From positions 1 through 14,317 of the forward strand of contig WTCN01000331.1 in the NCBI GenBank assembly GCA_013138555.1: DNA of 14,317 bases, in the 5' to 3' direction. The stretch's first letter is position 1, and every line of letters begins with the position of its first letter. The notes beneath the pieces were generated by a model that was not told the DNA's origin, made no database searches, and saw only the letters and a list, made by a program, of their open reading frames with translations. The stretch is from Methyloprofundus sp. (lineage in GTDB: Bacteria > Pseudomonadota > Gammaproteobacteria > Methylococcales > Methylomonadaceae). Below are positions 1-7,578 of this stretch, in pieces. Position numbers and translations under genes: made by a program.

Positions 1-773
1 ACGCGAAAACCTTCCATAGAAGCCTGTAAGGCACAAATAGGGTCAATTTCTGTCACCAAGACTGTTGCACCTAAGCCACGTAGTGACTGCGCACAGCCTT
101 TACCCACGTCACCATAACCACAAACCACGGCAATTTTACCTGCAATCATTACGTCAGTTGCACGCTTGATACCATCAACCAAAGATTCACGGCAACCGTA
201 TAAGTTATCGAATTTTGATTTGGTGACCGAATCATTAACATTGAACGCTGGCACTTTTAAAGTGCCTTTAGTCACCATTTCATACAAACGTAATACGCCC
301 GTTGTGGTTTCTTCTGAAAGCCCTTTAACATCCGCCATCAACTCAGGGAATTTATCGTGCATCATGACCGTTAAATCACCGCCATCATCCAGAATCATAT
401 TCGGACGCCAGTCATTTGGGCCGATGATAGTTTGTTCAATACACCATTCTGCTTCTTCTTCGGTTTCACCTTTCCAGGCAAACACAGGAATTCCTGCTGC
501 TGCCATTGCCGCAGCCGCGTGATCCTGTGTCGAAAAGATATTACAGGAAGACCAGCGCACCTCTGCACCTAAGGCGGTTAAGGTTTCAATCAATACTGCA
601 GTTTGAATGGTCATGTGCAAACAGCCCGCAATACGCGCACCTTTTAAAGGTTGTGCTGCGCCATATTCTTCACGCAATGCCATTAAACCTGGCATTTCTG
701 TTTCAGCAATTAACGTTTCTTTGCGTCCCCAGTCGGCCAGGGCCATATCTGCAACTTTGTAATCTTGACTCAT
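1..773 (-). CDS. ahcY: S-adenosylhomocysteine hydrolase (adenosylhomocysteinase), N-terminal 257 residues; 3' end beyond window
   Basis: Splits S-adenosylhomocysteine, the by-product of SAM-dependent methylation, into adenosine and homocysteine in the cytoplasm using bound NAD. The reading frame starts at the ATG at 773-771 with a sequence typical of the family (MSQDYKVADM) and runs off the window after residue 257 of a usual 430-480. Visible landmarks are the substrate-site LHMTIQT around residues 52-58, DDGGDLT around 129-135, and the NAD-binding GYGDVGKG at 219-226. It lies 23 bp downstream of metK on the same strand. An AGGAT Shine-Dalgarno is seen about 7 nt before the start, so the two are probably co-transcribed. 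Together they cover SAM synthesis and SAH removal. Organisms with AhcY do not need the E. coli-type Pfs nucleosidase route for SAH. I saw no SAH riboswitch in the short spacer. Confidence 0.96.
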   Translation of the reverse strand, partial: MSQDYKVADMALADWGRKETLIAETEMPGLMALREEYGAAQPLKGARIAGCLHMTIQTAVLIETLTALGAEVRWSSCNIFSTQDHAAAAMAAAGIPVFAWKGETEEEAEWCIEQTIIGPNDWRPNMILDDGGDLTVMMHDKFPELMADVKGLSEETTTGVLRLYEMVTKGTLKVPAFNVNDSVTKSKFDNLYGCRESLVDGIKRATDVMIAGKIAVVCGYGDVGKGCAQSLRGLGATVLVTEIDPICALQASMEGFR

Positions 774-796
774 TTTTTTATCCTGATATTTGTATA

Positions 797-1957
797 TTAA
801 AGGCCGGCTGCATCTTTTAATGCATCAACTTTATCTGTTTTTTCCCAGCTAAATGTCTCTTCGGTACGGCCAAAATGTCCATAAGAAGCGGTAGGTTGAT
901 AAATGGGTTTTAATAAATCCAGTGCAGCAATCAAGCCCTTAGGTCTAAGGTCGAAAGTATCGCGTATAATTTGTACCAGACGCTCTTCACTGATTTTTCC
1001 AGTACCGAAGGTATCAATACTGATAGAAGTTGGCTCGGCAACACCAATGGCATAAGAAACTTGAATTTCACAGCGTTCGGCTAGTTCTGCGGCAACAATA
1101 TTTTTAGCGACATAGCGGCACATATAAGCGGCTGAGCGATCGACTTTTGAAGGGTCTTTCCCAGAAAAAGCTCCCCCTCCATGACGCGCCATACCACCAT
1201 AAGTATCAACGATAATTTTCCGCCCTGTTAAGCCGCAATCACCAACGGGTCCGCCGATAATAAACTGCCCTGTCGGGTTAATAAAATACTTGGTATCTGT
1301 ATGTAGCCATTCCTTTGGAAGTGTAGGCAGAATAATTTCATCCATCACCGCTTCTTCTAAAAGCTTGCCACCCATATCGGGAGAATGTTGCGTAGACAAT
1401 ACCACTGCATCAATAGCAACAGGTTTATTATTTTCATAGCGGAAAGTAATCTGGCTTTTTGCATCGGGACGCAGCCACGGTAAAGTGCCATTTTTACGTA
1501 CTTCTGCCTGCCGTTTTACTAGGAGGTGAGAATAAGTGATCGGAGCAGGCATGAGTACATCTGTTTCATTACTCGCGTAACCAAACATTAAGCCTTGGTC
1601 TCCAGCACCTTGTTCGTGATCTTCAGAGTCATCAACCCCCATGGAGATGTCGGCAGACTGTTTACCAATGGCATTTAAGACGGCGCAACTCTCATAATCA
1701 AAGCCAATTTCTGAGCTGTTATAACCAATTTCTTTAACAACCCCTCTGACGACCTCTTCTGTATCAACCCAGGCATCGGTCGTTATTTCACCGGCAATAA
1801 TAACCATTCCGGTTTTTACCAGTGTTTCACATGCGACTCGTGACTTGGGGTCTTGTGTAAGGAGAGAATCTAAAATTGCATCAGAAATCTGATCGGCAAC
1901 TTTATCAGGATGACCTTCCGAGACTGACTCGGAAGTAAAAATGTAATTATTGCTCAT
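797..1957 (-). CDS. metK: S-adenosylmethionine synthetase (methionine adenosyltransferase)
   Basis: Makes S-adenosylmethionine from methionine and ATP in the cytoplasm, acting as a tetramer in known relatives. The 386-residue product has the normal family length. It shows the N-terminal GHPDK motif (residues 15-19, with the metal/ATP-binding His and Asp), the GAGDQG signature (117-122) and the GGGAFSGKD phosphate-binding loop (260-268). The start at 1957 follows an AAGGA Shine-Dalgarno about 9 nt upstream. ahcY follows 23 bp downstream, so this pair is probably one methyl-cycle operon. Its promoter must lie in 1958-2029, between this gene and the terminator of the upstream tRNA. That stretch is very AT-rich and I could not pick a convincing -35/-10 pair. 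No SAM riboswitch fold was recognised there. Confidence 0.97.
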   Translation of the reverse strand: MSNNYIFTSESVSEGHPDKVADQISDAILDSLLTQDPKSRVACETLVKTGMVIIAGEITTDAWVDTEEVVRGVVKEIGYNSSEIGFDYESCAVLNAIGKQSADISMGVDDSEDHEQGAGDQGLMFGYASNETDVLMPAPITYSHLLVKRQAEVRKNGTLPWLRPDAKSQITFRYENNKPVAIDAVVLSTQHSPDMGGKLLEEAVMDEIILPTLPKEWLHTDTKYFINPTGQFIIGGPVGDCGLTGRKIIVDTYGGMARHGGGAFSGKDPSKVDRSAAYMCRYVAKNIVAAELAERCEIQVSYAIGVAEPTSISIDTFGTGKISEERLVQIIRDTFDLRPKGLIAALDLLKPIYQPTASYGHFGRTEETFSWEKTDKVDALKDAAGL

Positions 1958-2029
1958 AAATATGGTCCTTCTTTAACAAGGGATAGTTATATTAAAATAC
2001 TAAAGCCACAAAAGCATAGCTTCAGCTAT

Positions 2030-2056
2030 AAAAAAAGGCTGCATATAGCAGCCTTT
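2030..2056 (-). terminator. Rho-independent terminator after tRNA-Ile2
   Basis: Read on the minus strand, a 9-bp stem (AAAGGCTGC pairing with GCAGCCTTT, loop TATAT) runs straight into a run of seven T. It begins 8 nt after the CCA end of the tRNA and sits before the metK promoter region. It should therefore end the transcript carrying the tRNA (and any rpoD read-through) and insulate metK-ahcY. Confidence 0.9.
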
Positions 2057-2063
2057 CTAAGGA

Positions 2064-2140
2064 TGGTGGGCCCTCCCAGACTCGAACTGGGGACCTGCCG
2101 ATTATGAGTCGGATGCTCTAACCAACTGAGCTAAGGGCCC
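2064..2140 (-). tRNA. tRNA-Ile2 with CAU anticodon (read as AUA after lysidine modification)
   Basis: A 77-nt cloverleaf on the minus strand with a perfect 7-bp acceptor stem (GGGCCCU/AGGGCCC), D arm GCUC...GAGC, a 7-nt anticodon loop CUCAUAA giving anticodon CAU, a 5-bp T stem with UUCGAGU loop, and an encoded CCA end. A CAU anticodon could mean initiator Met, elongator Met or Ile2. Ile2 is preferred because the loop and adjacent stem bases (CGACUCAUAAUCG) and the acceptor match known Ile2 tRNAs such as E. coli ileX, and because ileX lies next to rpoD in E. coli. If so, TilS must convert C34 to lysidine. The pair closing the top of the anticodon stem (27-43) is U with C, a mismatch. It is 24 bp downstream of rpoD. 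Confidence 0.93.
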
Positions 2141-2164
2141 TAAACTAGGGAATTGGAGTAAGTC

Positions 2165-3973
2165 TTATTCTGTATCCAGAAAGCATCTTAGCTGGTCTGA
2201 ACGAGAAGGATGGCGCAATTTACGTAAAGCTTTTGCTTCAATTTGTCTAATGCGCTCACGTGTCACATCAAACTGCTTACCCACTTCTTCCAGCGTATGA
2301 TCAGTATTCATGTTAATACCAAAGCGCATACGCAGTACTTTCGACTCGCGTGCAGTTAATCCTGCTAATACGCCTTGAGTCGATTCTTTCAAGCCCTGTA
2401 TTGTAGCAGATTCTATAGGGGAAAGCATCTTAGAATCTTCAATAAAGTCACCTAAATGTGAATCTTCATCGTCACCAATCGGCGTTTCCATGGAAATAGG
2501 TTCTTTTGCAATTTTAAGAACCTTGCGTACTTTGTCTTCTGGCATTTCCATATGTACGGCTAATTCTTCAGGCGTTGCCTCTCTGCCTTTCTCTTGCATA
2601 ATCTGTCTTGAAATACGATTTAATTTATTAATCGTTTCAATCATATGTACTGGAATACGAATTGTTCTTGCCTGGTCTGCAATGGAGCGTGTGATTGCCT
2701 GACGTTTCCACCAGGTTGCATAGGTAGAGAACTTGTAACCACGACGATATTCAAATTTATCAACTGCTTTCATGAGGCCAATATTTCCTTCTTGAATTAA
2801 ATCCAGGAACTGCAAGCCTCGGTTGGTATATTTTTTTGCAATTGAAATGACTAGCCGCAAATTAGCCTCAATCATATCTTTTTTAGCACGCCTCGACTTT
2901 GCCTCGCCGATAGATACCCGACGACTAATGTCCTTAAGCTCAATAATGGCTAGACCATGAGTTTCCTCTATTGTGCTTAGATGATTCTGAATTCTTTTTA
3001 ATTCCTTGTCTTTTTCCTTTAACACGGCAGCAACAGCTTCATCTTCAGCTGCAAATTGGGAAAGCCACTTTAAATTTGACTCATGGTTAATAAATTTTTC
3101 AATAAATTTTTTGCGATTAATTTTTGCTTGTTTAACGCAAATATCCATCACTAATCTTTCTTGTTCGCGAATGCGTTGAGTGACATCGATCACTATTATG
3201 ACTTGTTTTTTAAAATACTGAGGTGTCCACTTTATTTCAAGAAACCGCTCAGCAAGTGCATCCATTGCCTTATTGGTTTTTTCGTGTTGGTAGCCATTCT
3301 TTTTTAAGGATGATTCAACGAGCTTGTAGGCTTTTTTAATTGCCGCTATTTTATCTTCCGCTTCCTCTATGGTGGGGCCCGTTGGCTCTACTGTTTCTTC
3401 TGCATCGTCGTCTTTATCAGAGGGGACTGCTGCAACTTTAGAGTCATCGTACTCAGGTTCGTTAAGGTCAATAAAGTCGCTGAGTATATCGGTTAGGCGC
3501 AAGCCATTTTCTTCACCTACGGTATCAAAATCAGCAAGTAGGGTTTCAACAACAAATCTTGAGCGTGAGACAGCTCGTACAATCTGGCGTTGACCTTCTT
3601 CAATTCTGCGTGCAATTTTTAATTCTTCGGGGCGGGTTAAGAGACCTACGGAGCCCATTTCACGCATATACATTCTGACTGGGTCTGTAGTGCGCCCAAA
3701 TTCACTATCAACGGATGCTAGAGCTGCAACTTCTTCGGCATCATCGTCATCTGTTGTCACTTCGTCGTTAGACAAATCATCATCATCTTCTGGTGCAGAT
3801 TCATGAACCTTGATGCCAAGGCCATTAATCATACCAATAATGTCTTCAATTTGCTCAGGATCAACAATATCATTCGGCAAGTGATCATTAACTTCGGCGT
3901 AAGTTAAATAGCCCTGTGCTTTGCCTTTGGCAATTAATTGTTTAAGTTGAGATTGTTGTTGTTCTTGATTCAT
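2165..3973 (-). CDS. rpoD: RNA polymerase primary sigma factor RpoD (sigma-70)
   Basis: The housekeeping sigma factor that directs RNA polymerase to most growth-phase promoters. The 602 residues are close to E. coli sigma-70 (613). The N-terminal region 1.1 is followed by a very acidic linker (Asp/Glu runs around residues 61-80). Then come region 1.2 (DPVRMYMREMG, 97-107), a non-conserved region, region 2 with the -10-recognising NLRLVISIAKKYTNRGLQFL and WWKRQAITRSIADQARTIR (about 371-439), region 3 (about 445-520), and region 4 with the -35-binding helix-turn-helix (about 562-588, VTRERIRQIEAKALRKLRHP). The ATG at 3973 has only a weak AAGAG ahead of it. It is the last protein gene of the rpsU-yqeY-dnaG-rpoD operon, 45 bp after dnaG, with a small hairpin in that gap. 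Confidence 0.98.
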   Translation of the reverse strand: MNQEQQQSQLKQLIAKGKAQGYLTYAEVNDHLPNDIVDPEQIEDIIGMINGLGIKVHESAPEDDDDLSNDEVTTDDDDAEEVAALASVDSEFGRTTDPVRMYMREMGSVGLLTRPEELKIARRIEEGQRQIVRAVSRSRFVVETLLADFDTVGEENGLRLTDILSDFIDLNEPEYDDSKVAAVPSDKDDDAEETVEPTGPTIEEAEDKIAAIKKAYKLVESSLKKNGYQHEKTNKAMDALAERFLEIKWTPQYFKKQVIIVIDVTQRIREQERLVMDICVKQAKINRKKFIEKFINHESNLKWLSQFAAEDEAVAAVLKEKDKELKRIQNHLSTIEETHGLAIIELKDISRRVSIGEAKSRRAKKDMIEANLRLVISIAKKYTNRGLQFLDLIQEGNIGLMKAVDKFEYRRGYKFSTYATWWKRQAITRSIADQARTIRIPVHMIETINKLNRISRQIMQEKGREATPEELAVHMEMPEDKVRKVLKIAKEPISMETPIGDDEDSHLGDFIEDSKMLSPIESATIQGLKESTQGVLAGLTARESKVLRMRFGINMNTDHTLEEVGKQFDVTRERIRQIEAKALRKLRHPSRSDQLRCFLDTE

Positions 3974-3991
3974 GATTTACTCTTAAAAATC

Positions 3992-4007
3992 CATACCGAG
4001 TGGTATG
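3992..4007 (-). other. Small hairpin in the dnaG-rpoD spacer (possible attenuator or mRNA processing site)
   Basis: CATACC and GGTATG form a 6-bp stem with a 4-nt loop, 12 nt after the dnaG stop codon. On the transcribed (minus) strand it is followed by GATTTTTAAG, which resembles a weak terminator. The dnaG-rpoD junction in E. coli is an RNase E processing point that lowers dnaG mRNA relative to rpoD. A similar role here is inference. Confidence 0.45.
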
Positions 4008-4018
4008 AGAAAATTGCT

Positions 4019-5734
4019 TTATTTGGGGCTCATCAGGCTTAACATTTCCTGTCGCTCATTAGTGCTTAAGTCACTTACCTTTTGTTTTGTATTTAACTCA
4101 TTAAAACGACTATTTTTCCCCTCTTGAATTAGTATATCTATTGCGCCTGAAAACTCTTCCCTTAGTCCGTCGGAGATAAGAAAATCATGATTCATCATGA
4201 TATTAATATATTTCTCGGTTTCCTGTCCTCTAAAATGTTCTACTAGTTGAGACTGATTGATATTGGGGTGCTGAGTAATAATTTCAACCACTTGCTTTAA
4301 TAAGTCGGCACCTGCTAGGTTAATCATTGCCCATTTTATTTTTTTTTGTTCAATGATCTCTATAAAGTCAGGGTTTTGTAACAGCAAAGAAATAACTATT
4401 CTTATGGGGGATAATTTTTTATCCGCTTGTTTTTGCTTATGACTTAGGGCCTTAAGTGTAGTCGGCTTTTTAAAAAAATCCAGTTTTTCAACGTTAGATA
4501 GTGTTTTTAACTTGTCCTGCATTAAGTCCTGAAAAATACCATTAGGTAATTTCTGTAGGTAAGTCTTTGCCTTATTAATTAAGCTTGCTCGCCCCTCCAT
4601 GTCGTTAAGGTTTAACCCTTGACTAAGGCGTTCAAAAAAATAGTCAGACAAGGTTTGTGCTGAACTGATTCTCAGCTCAAAATCTTCTAAACCTTGCTCT
4701 CTTACCAAGGTGTCTGGATCTACTCCGGCCGGCAGTTGCATAATCTTGATCTGTCGTCCATCACGAAGACAAGGAAAGGCAGCCTCAACAGCTCGCCAGG
4801 AAGCTTGTCTTCCAGCTTTGTCGCCATCAAAACAAAGCACTAGCTCTGTACTGAAGCGGAACAATAATTCCAGATGATCTTTTGAGGTCGCCGTTCCTAA
4901 GGTTGCAACCGAATAGCCTAGGCCAAACTGTGCTAAAGCAATAACATCCATATAGCCTTCAACGACAATAATGCGTGCTGGCTTGGCATTTTTACTCAAT
5001 AGCTCATACAGGCCATAGACTTCACGTCCTTTATGGAAAACGCTCGTTTCTGGGGAGTTTAGGTATTTGGGTAAAGAGTCGTCCAGAACTCGGCCACCAA
5101 AACCTAATACCCGACCGCGCCTATCGCGAATGGGGAAAATGACTCGTCCTCGAAAACGATCATATACTGAGCCGCTGTCATTTGCAATTGCTAAGCCAGC
5201 ATCAATAAGTTGCTGAGCGTTAAAGCGCTTGCTCAAGGCATCCCAGCTATCCAGTGCATAACCCAGCTGAAACTCTCGTGCGACTTCGCCACTTAAACCA
5301 CGCGATTTGAAATAATCAACTGCCTCCTTAGCGGATGCATTATCTCTAAGTTGTTCTACATAAAAACTAGCAGCCTGCTCAAGCAGTTGAAAAACTTCTG
5401 CTGCATTATTTTTTTTTGTGGGTGCACTTCCAGATTCTCTTGGTACTTGCACGCCAGCAAAATCTGCTAAATCTTCCACCGCCTCAACAAAGCCAAGGTG
5501 GCTATACTCCATCAGAAATGTAATGGCATTGCCCCCTGCACCACAGCCAAAGCAATGATAAAGCTGCTTGTTGCGTGTTACCGCAAAGCTAGGGGTTTTT
5601 TCAGTATGAAAGGGGCAGCGGGCAACATAACTACTGCCCGATTTTTTTAGCGGAACATAGGAATCAACCAGTTCGACTATATCAACCCTGACCAAAAGGT
5701 CATCTATAAAGGGTTGAGGGATTTTGCCAGCCAT
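4019..5734 (-). CDS. dnaG: DNA primase DnaG
   Basis: Synthesises the short RNA primers for lagging-strand DNA replication and works with the DnaB helicase. The 571-residue protein shows the three expected parts. The N-terminal zinc-binding domain has C40, H43, C61 and C64 (CPFH...HCFGCG). The catalytic core carries the Toprim acidic residues in VVEGYMD (E259) and FDGDKAG (D303, D305). A variable C-terminal helicase-interaction domain runs from about residue 430 and is less conserved and more AT-rich. The start is the ATG at 5734, giving the standard MAGKIPQPFIDDLL opening. It lies 13 bp after yqeY and 45 bp before rpoD, in the classic macromolecular synthesis operon that couples translation (rpsU), replication (dnaG) and transcription (rpoD). 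Confidence 0.98.
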   Translation of the reverse strand: MAGKIPQPFIDDLLVRVDIVELVDSYVPLKKSGSSYVARCPFHTEKTPSFAVTRNKQLYHCFGCGAGGNAITFLMEYSHLGFVEAVEDLADFAGVQVPRESGSAPTKKNNAAEVFQLLEQAASFYVEQLRDNASAKEAVDYFKSRGLSGEVAREFQLGYALDSWDALSKRFNAQQLIDAGLAIANDSGSVYDRFRGRVIFPIRDRRGRVLGFGGRVLDDSLPKYLNSPETSVFHKGREVYGLYELLSKNAKPARIIVVEGYMDVIALAQFGLGYSVATLGTATSKDHLELLFRFSTELVLCFDGDKAGRQASWRAVEAAFPCLRDGRQIKIMQLPAGVDPDTLVREQGLEDFELRISSAQTLSDYFFERLSQGLNLNDMEGRASLINKAKTYLQKLPNGIFQDLMQDKLKTLSNVEKLDFFKKPTTLKALSHKQKQADKKLSPIRIVISLLLQNPDFIEIIEQKKIKWAMINLAGADLLKQVVEIITQHPNINQSQLVEHFRGQETEKYINIMMNHDFLISDGLREEFSGAIDILIQEGKNSRFNELNTKQKVSDLSTNERQEMLSLMSPK

Positions 5735-5747
5735 AATCAGCGAAAAC

Positions 5748-6197
5748 TTAGGTCGCTAACATCGCCTTTATTTGTACACTGACCACTGACATGTCAGCAC
5801 GCCCTTGCATCGCTGGTTTTAAGATAGCCATCACCTTGCCCATATCTTTAATAGAGCTTGCCGAACAGTCTGTAATGGCTGCTTGAACCATTGTTGCTAT
5901 CTCATCTTTAGTCAATGCCTGAGGCAAGAAATCCTGTATAACAAGAATTTCTGCTTCTTCTACTTCTGCCAGTTCTTCTCTGCCAGCTTCACGATATTGC
6001 TTGATAGATTCTCGACGCTGCTTAAGCATTTTATCCAGCACAACGATCACTTGCTCGTCATCCAAAACAATCCGCTCATCCACTTGTTTTTGCTTAATGG
6101 CTGCCATTATTAACCGGATAACGCCTAAGCGTTCTTTTTTCCGGTCTCTCATCGCTTGTTTCATTTCGTCTTTTAGACGATCCTGCAGGGTTGCCAT
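5748..6197 (-). CDS. GatB/YqeY domain protein
   Basis: A 149-residue cytoplasmic protein of the YqeY family, which is related to the tRNA-binding tail domain of the amidotransferase subunit GatB. Its own function is not established; a tRNA-related role is suggested from the shared domain. Family features seen are the basic N-terminal helix (RLKDEMKQAMRDRKKERL), KQRRESIKQY, the EILVIQDFLPQALT stretch, and the C-terminal DMGKVM and GRADMS motifs. It is sandwiched between rpsU (5 bp away) and dnaG (13 bp away), an arrangement known from Pseudomonas-type gammaproteobacteria but not from E. coli, where yqeY is elsewhere. No clear Shine-Dalgarno precedes the start, so translation may be coupled to rpsU. 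Confidence 0.95.
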   Translation of the reverse strand: MATLQDRLKDEMKQAMRDRKKERLGVIRLIMAAIKQKQVDERIVLDDEQVIVVLDKMLKQRRESIKQYREAGREELAEVEEAEILVIQDFLPQALTKDEIATMVQAAITDCSASSIKDMGKVMAILKPAMQGRADMSVVSVQIKAMLAT

Positions 6198-6202
6198 ATT
6201 AG

Positions 6203-6436
6203 TTACAGTTGTGGGCGGCCGCGACGTAGATTTTTCAATGCATAACGTTCGCGTGATAATTTTTTAAGATGACGTTTTACGGCAGCAGCGGCTTTACGCT
6301 TACGTTCAGCTGTTGGTTTTTCATAAAACTCGCGACGACGAACTTCAGATAAAACGTCCGCTTTTTCACAAGAGCGTTTAAAACGGCGAAGAGCAATATC
6401 AAATGGTTCGTTTTCTTTAACTTTAATTGCAGGCAT
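6203..6436 (-). CDS. rpsU: 30S ribosomal protein S21
   Basis: Small basic protein of the 30S subunit that helps initiation on natural mRNAs. The 77 residues match S21 along its length (MPAIKVKENEPFDIALRRFKR opening at residues 1-21, then EVRRREFYEKPTAERKRKA). The product is about six residues longer than E. coli S21 (71), the extra being in the tail after about residue 64 (RYALKNLRRGRPQL). The start at 6436 follows a GGAA Shine-Dalgarno-like sequence. It is the first gene of the macromolecular synthesis operon and is transcribed divergently from tsaD, with 110 bp between the two start codons. Confidence 0.97.
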   Translation of the reverse strand: MPAIKVKENEPFDIALRRFKRSCEKADVLSEVRRREFYEKPTAERKRKAAAAVKRHLKKLSRERYALKNLRRGRPQL

Positions 6437-6476
6437 AAATTTTTCCAGTTTGCTAAAATTCAGGTTTTATAGTGCC

Positions 6477-6499
6477 AGCTGAACCCAATAAACTCAGCT
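6477..6499. repeat. Inverted repeat in the rpsU leader
   Basis: AGCTGA and TCAGCT, perfect 6-bp arms 11 bp apart, lie between the predicted rpsU -10 box and the rpsU start. The repeat could be an operator or a hairpin in the rpsU mRNA leader. The spacing does not match a LexA box. Confidence 0.4.
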
Positions 6500-6512
6500 A
6501 GCGAAACCCTCA

Positions 6513-6540
6513 ATTATATCAGTAATTTTTTTAAAATCAA
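6513..6540 (-). promoter_or_regulatory. Predicted sigma-70 promoter of rpsU-yqeY-dnaG-rpoD
   Basis: On the minus strand a perfect TATAAT -10 box (6518-6513) sits 16 bp after TTGATT (6540-6535), a 4/6 match to the -35 consensus. Transcription would start near 6506, giving a leader of about 70 nt that contains the inverted repeat at 6477-6499. The -35 box ends only 6 bp from the tsaD start codon on the other strand. Confidence 0.6.
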
Positions 6541-6546
6541 AAACCA

Positions 6547-7578
6547 ATGTATATTTTAGGTATAGAGACATCGTGTGATGAGACTGGCGTGGCTATTTAT
6601 CATAGTAGTAAAGGCCTTATACAGCATTGCTTGTACAGTCAGATTGCCATGCATAATGAATATGGCGGTATCGTGCCCGAGCTTGCCTCGCGTGACCATA
6701 TTCGTAAACTTATTCCGCTTATTGATGAGTGTCTGCAGCGCAGTCAGTTAATGAAAAGTGATATTCAGGGTATTGCCTACACCGCTGGACCTGGTCTGGT
6801 CGGTGCGTTGCTGGTCGGTGCAGCGACTGCTAAAAGTCTGGCCTGGTCATGGGGAATTCCCGCCATTGGAGTGCATCATATGGAAGGCCATCTACTTGCC
6901 CCCATGCTAGAAAAGCAGCCTCCGGAATTTCCTTTTGTTGCCTTGCTTGTCTCGGGTGGACACACGCTTTTAGTTGAAGTGAAAAGTATGGGGCATTACC
7001 AGTTACTGGGAGAATCACTTGATGATGCAGCTGGCGAAGCTTTTGATAAAGCGGCCAAGATGCTAGGGCTTGCCTACCCGGGTGGGCCGCTATTAGCAAA
7101 ACTCGCAGAACAAGGTCAGGCAAATCGATTTAAATTTCCTCGCCCTATGACTGACCGCCCTGGCTTAGACTTTAGCTTTAGCGGACTAAAAACTTTTACC
7201 ATGAATACCTTAAACAACACCGATAAAACAGAACAGGACAAAGCCGATGTAGCACTGGCGTTTCAACAGGCAACAGCAGAAACACTGGCAATAAAATGTA
7301 AACGTGCGCTTAGACAAACGGGCTTAAAGCGCCTTGTTGTTGCCGGGGGAGTGAGTGCCAATACCCAGATACGTGAGACATTAACGGCTATGGTAGGCAA
7401 GGAAAGGGCTGAGATTTTCTTCCCTAGGCCTGAATTTTGCACTGATAATGGCGCAATGATTGCCTATGCAGGTTGTCAGCGATTACTTGCGCAGCAACAG
7501 GAATCATTAAGCATTAATGCCAGACCGCGCTGGCCGATTGATGAGCTTTATGATTCTTCCCCTGCCAATAAGCGCTGA
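6547..7578 (+). CDS. tsaD: tRNA N6-adenosine threonylcarbamoyltransferase TsaD
   Basis: Transfers the threonylcarbamoyl group onto A37 of ANN-decoding tRNAs (t6A), working with TsaB and TsaE in the cytoplasm. The 343-residue protein starts with the typical LGIETSCDETG and carries the metal-binding HHMEGH (H111 and H115) and the C-terminal TDNGAM (D300). SGGHT (136-140) and VVAGGVSAN also match the ASKHA fold of the family. The ATG at 6547 has no Shine-Dalgarno; the preceding bases are A-rich. The gene is divergent from rpsU, a common gammaproteobacterial arrangement. The last 31 bp overlap the end of plsY on the opposite strand. The tRNA-Ile2 in this window is an ANN-decoding tRNA and so a likely t6A substrate. 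Confidence 0.98.
   Translation: MYILGIETSCDETGVAIYHSSKGLIQHCLYSQIAMHNEYGGIVPELASRDHIRKLIPLIDECLQRSQLMKSDIQGIAYTAGPGLVGALLVGAATAKSLAWSWGIPAIGVHHMEGHLLAPMLEKQPPEFPFVALLVSGGHTLLVEVKSMGHYQLLGESLDDAAGEAFDKAAKMLGLAYPGGPLLAKLAEQGQANRFKFPRPMTDRPGLDFSFSGLKTFTMNTLNNTDKTEQDKADVALAFQQATAETLAIKCKRALRQTGLKRLVVAGGVSANTQIRETLTAMVGKERAEIFFPRPEFCTDNGAMIAYAGCQRLLAQQQESLSINARPRWPIDELYDSSPANKR

Noticed and set aside
166..522. 118-codon open frame on the plus strand opposite ahcY
   Set aside because: It lies wholly inside the well-conserved ahcY gene on the other strand, has no recognisable protein features and no ribosome site, so it is a shadow frame.
1958..2029. SAM or SAH riboswitch upstream of metK-ahcY
   Set aside because: The roughly 70-nt AT-rich leader holds only a short ATAGCT/AGCTAT hairpin and none of the conserved cores of known SAM or SAH riboswitches that I can recognise.
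6477..6499. LexA box in the rpsU promoter region, as in E. coli
   Set aside because: The visible arms are CTGA and TCAG with an 11-bp centre (CTG to CAG spacing of 13), not the CTGT-N8-ACAG arrangement of a LexA site.
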